Source: Candidatus Blautia intestinigallinarum (GTDB lineage Bacteria > Bacillota > Clostridia > Lachnospirales > Lachnospiraceae). From it: DNA of 64,000 nucleotides. Shown here piece by piece: positions 61,702 to 64,000 of this stretch (position 1 is the stretch's first letter; every line of letters begins with the position of its first letter). Made by a program: the position numbers and the translations under genes. The notes beneath the pieces are model-generated. The model had not been told where the DNA came from, did not search any database, and worked only from the letters and a program-made list of their open reading frames with translations. The stretch is from the NCBI GenBank assembly GCA_019112635.1, contig DXIX01000002.1, positions 84,823 to 148,822 of the forward strand, written 5' to 3'.

Positions 61702-62124
61702 ATGAATCTGGAAAATGAAAAATGTGTTATGATCATCGATGAGAATCTTCCCCTGGGTCTGATTGCCAATACAGCGGCAATCATGGGAATTTCCCTGGGG
61801 AAAGAGTTTCCTGAAGTTGTGGGTCTGGATGTCATCGACCAGAGCGGAAATCTTCATCCGGGGATCATTGAATTTCCCGTTCCTATCCTAAAGGGCACAC
61901 CGGAAAAAATAAGAGAGATCCGCCAAAAACTCTATGAACCTGTTTTTTCCGAGTTGACGTCCATCGATTTCTCTGATCTGGCACAGGGTTGTAAGACTTA
62001 CGATGAGTTTATCCAAAAGATGGCCTCTGCTCCCGAGAGCAGTCTTCAATATCTGGGGTTAGCCATCTGCGGCCCCAAAAAGAAAGTAAATAAGCTCACG
62101 GGAAATATGCCTCTTCTACGCTGA
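61702..62124 (+). CDS. DUF2000-family protein
   Basis: 140 residues. Pattern CVMIIDENLPLGLIANTAAIMGISLGK, GIIEFPVPILKGTPEKI and SLQYLGLAICGPKKKVNKLTGNMPLLR, which I recognise as DUF2000; the fold is peptidyl-tRNA-hydrolase-II-like, function unknown. ATG 61702 or GTG 61696; AAAGGA lies 5 nt before the GTG and 11 before the ATG. It follows the IS110 left end, so its native promoter may have been displaced. Confidence 0.82.
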   Translation: MNLENEKCVMIIDENLPLGLIANTAAIMGISLGKEFPEVVGLDVIDQSGNLHPGIIEFPVPILKGTPEKIREIRQKLYEPVFSELTSIDFSDLAQGCKTYDEFIQKMASAPESSLQYLGLAICGPKKKVNKLTGNMPLLR

Positions 62125-62178
62125 AGGAATCCTTTCCCTTTTCGTATATAGGAGATTGTCTTCCTATGTGCGAAAAAA

Positions 62179-62226
62179 CTCCTGGGGATTGAAGATGAGA
62201 ATCTTCAATCCCCAGGAGCTTTTCTT
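62179..62226 (+). terminator. Very stable terminator after the DUF2000 gene
   Basis: A perfect 18-bp stem (62179-62196 with 62201-62218) closed by loop GAGA, followed by CTTTTCTTT. The remaining gap to 62440 holds AT-rich DNA with no supported ORF. Confidence 0.9.
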
Positions 62227-62440
62227 TCCACGTTATTGATAACATTATTTTAACTTTTCCAGTAAGTGTGTAATGAAACAACCAATTCAAAGGATAGTTT
62301 TTGAAAAAATAATATCATCCTCACTATTACTGAGCCTAAATGAGAAAAAAGTAATAAGAACACTGTCAAAAGTTTCATGTAAATTAGAGATTTACTTCGA
62401 TTAGGTCTAATTCCGGAAAGCTATGTCCCCTGTCCGATGT

Positions 62441-62484
62441 AAAAAAGGCATCGCCCTATCATCCAATTTGATGACAGGGCGGCA
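62441..62484 (-). terminator. Terminator of the SNF transporter gene
   Basis: On the minus strand GCCGCCCTGTCATC pairs with GATGATAGGGCGATGC (small bulge), followed by a run of six T. Confidence 0.85.
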
Positions 62485-62504
62485 CACCCATTAAACTTCT
62501 TCAT

Positions 62505-63863
62505 CTATTTTATAATTCCAAATCCATTTAACACAATGATAAAGAGGAAAATAGGACAAACATATTTTACTAGAAAATACCATACCTGAGAAATCTTACT
62601 TTGTATCGTTCCATGATTACTGATTGCGTCAATTGCATTCTGTTTTCCCCAAATCCAGCCCACTAAAATGGCTGTACACATTGCAATCAATGGATATCCA
62701 ATCTTACAAATGAATCCATCGTACATATCAAAGAATGTCATGCCAAAAAGAGTTATATCAGACCAAATTCCAAATCCTAAACTAACTGGTATTGCTAGCA
62801 ACATACATAAAATACTTCCTAAAATAGAAGCTTTACTTCGATCAATTTGCGGAAAATGTTCCGTCACATTCGGTACAAAAATTTCCAAAATTGACACGGA
62901 AGAGGTTAAAGAAGCAAATAAAAGCAAAACAAAGAACATACAACAAAGGAGTCCTCCTAATGGCAACTGAGCAAATAACGATGGCATAGTCACAAAAAGC
63001 AATGCTGGTCCCGAACCAGGTTCAATACCAAAAGCAAATGCACTGGGAATTACAATCAGACCTGCAAAGAAAGCAACTCCAAAATCTGTAAACACAATAT
63101 AGGCTGTTGACTTAGGCACATTTTCCGTATCACTCAAATAGCTTCCATAATTAACCATTCCTGTCGTGCCCACATTCAGGGAAAAAAATACTTGCCCTAC
63201 AGCTGCTGCCACCATACCCAACGTCACTTTAGAAAAATCCGGCTTCAAATAATATTCAATTCCAGCTCCGGCACCTGGCAAGGTAACTGCTCGAATAACT
63301 AAGACTAACAAAATCAGAATTAACACAGGCATCATAATCTTACTAGCACGTTCAATTCCATTTTTAATTCCTCCCATTACAATCACACAGGTTAACACCA
63401 TGAATACGAAAGTTCCTAATAGAGGCCCCCACACAGAACTTGTAAATCCTTCAAAAAATGGCAACACTGAATTCGGATCGATATGTGCCAATTTTCCAAA
63501 AGACTGTACGATATAATAAAGCATCCATCCACCAAATACTGCATAATAAGAAAGCGCTAACAGTGCACAAAAAATCCCTAAATACCCCATCCAAGTAAAC
63601 TTGCTACTAATTTTCCGATAACTCTCAATAGCAGCTGCCTTGCCTGAACGTCCAATTAAAAAATCACACATTAGCATACTTACCCCTACCGCAAGCATAA
63701 CAATAATGTAGACAAACAAAAAGGTTGCTCCCCCATATTGACCTGTTAGCCATGGGAATTTCATAATATTTCCCATACCAACAGCAGCACCTGCTGTAAC
63801 CAAGACAAAACCTAATCGTCCTCCCCATTGTTCACGCTGAGGATTTTTTTCCTTCTCTGACAT
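62505..63863 (-). CDS. SNF-family sodium-dependent amino-acid symporter
   Basis: 452 residues, about eleven helices, LeuT fold. Helix 1 GFVLVTAGAAVGMGNIMKFPWLTGQYGG carries the unwound Na+/substrate site, and FFSLNVGTTGMVNYGSYLS is the helix-6 region. Bacterial members with this shape import amino acids with Na+. Codon and base composition are more AT-rich than neighbouring genes, hinting at transfer. ATG 63863 with AGGAGGG. Confidence 0.92.
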   Translation of the reverse strand: MSEKEKNPQREQWGGRLGFVLVTAGAAVGMGNIMKFPWLTGQYGGATFLFVYIIVMLAVGVSMLMCDFLIGRSGKAAAIESYRKISSKFTWMGYLGIFCALLALSYYAVFGGWMLYYIVQSFGKLAHIDPNSVLPFFEGFTSSVWGPLLGTFVFMVLTCVIVMGGIKNGIERASKIMMPVLILILLVLVIRAVTLPGAGAGIEYYLKPDFSKVTLGMVAAAVGQVFFSLNVGTTGMVNYGSYLSDTENVPKSTAYIVFTDFGVAFFAGLIVIPSAFAFGIEPGSGPALLFVTMPSLFAQLPLGGLLCCMFFVLLLFASLTSSVSILEIFVPNVTEHFPQIDRSKASILGSILCMLLAIPVSLGFGIWSDITLFGMTFFDMYDGFICKIGYPLIAMCTAILVGWIWGKQNAIDAISNHGTIQSKISQVWYFLVKYVCPIFLFIIVLNGFGIIK

Positions 63864-63888
63864 TGTATCCCTCCTAGTATAATAATGG

Positions 63889-63908
63889 TGTAGTCAATAA
63901 TGACTACA
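63889..63908. promoter_or_regulatory. 20-bp palindrome upstream of the SNF gene
   Basis: TGTAGTCA-ATAA-TGACTACA, a perfect dyad about 25 nt before the ATG, probably an operator. Further upstream (63929-63975) AATAACT/AGTTATT arms enclose a GGAG/CTCC pairing, suggesting a structured leader; it is cut by the window edge and I could not assign it. Confidence 0.55.
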
Positions 63909-64000
63909 GGTTAATAGTTGCAAAGTCTAAATGAATAACTGAAGGAGGGATTCCTCTCTCCGTCAGAAGTTATTGTTCCTTACCGTGTCTGAGGCTTCCA

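Noticed and set aside
63909..64000. Glycine riboswitch-like GGAGAGA in the leader of the SNF transporter
   Set aside because: On the minus strand the rest of the aptamer (CCGAAGG block) is missing and the region is cut by the window edge.

Overview
The window looks like chromosome of a low-to-moderate-GC anaerobic Firmicute, most likely a gut Clostridium of the Lachnospiraceae type. This is inferred from a Trp T-box, HydF (FeFe hydrogenase maturation), strong AGGAGG ribosome sites, GTG/TTG starts, AgrC/LytTR signalling genes, an Rpn-family nuclease and an IS110 element. No rRNA, tRNA or CRISPR array was seen.

Layout. 1-7.3 kb: surface sugar genes. rmlB and rmlA (minus) make dTDP-4-keto-6-deoxyglucose. 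A wecE-like transaminase (plus) would aminate it. Between them lie a DUF2142 membrane protein and a secreted GH25 lysozyme, and a CBS protein follows wecE. 7.3-9.6 kb: amino-acid ABC transporter whose binding protein appears circularly permuted. 9.7-11.7 kb: XRE regulator, dapF and a reduced class II amidotransferase. 11.8-16.8 kb: LysR-hydF operon divergent from a CoA-disulfide-reductase/rhodanese fusion and a siroheme sulfite-reductase-like protein. 16.8-22 kb: thiE-HAD-AI-2E operon, a frameshifted NCS2 purine permease and an EamA exporter. 22.1-28.5 kb: a two-component locus in which the histidine-bearing and ATPase halves of AgrC-type kinases lie on separate genes, with two LytTR regulators. 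28.6-35 kb: MATE exporter, Rpn nuclease and an Rpn remnant with associated palindromes, GntP-type permease, a deleted HpaI aldolase and its LysR regulator. 34.8-40.2 kb: a TetR-controlled lipid/acyl-conjugate cluster (SCP2, alpha/beta hydrolase, condensation-domain acyltransferase, ACP, acyl-AMP ligase). 40.2-47.1 kb: complete trpEGDCFBA operon behind a tryptophan T-box. 47.2-53.6 kb: MATE exporter with a 14-codon leader ORF, CmpB-like membrane protein, isochorismatase-family hydrolase, larE-larC and a KamA-type radical SAM enzyme. 53.6-58.3 kb: sucrose cluster (LacI-type regulator, EIIBCA, GH32). 58.3-64 kb: nitrilase-family amidase, AraC regulator, IS110 transposase, DUF2000 protein and an SNF-family sodium symporter.

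The strongest candidates for unusual biology are the split AgrC-like kinase locus at 22.1-28.5 kb, the permuted binding protein at 8.7-9.6 kb, the TetR/ACP mini biosynthetic cluster, the apparently leaderless wecE transcript, and the NCS2 permease interrupted exactly at a dnaX-type A AAA AAG heptamer. All functional calls rest on motif recognition by eye; no database search was possible.
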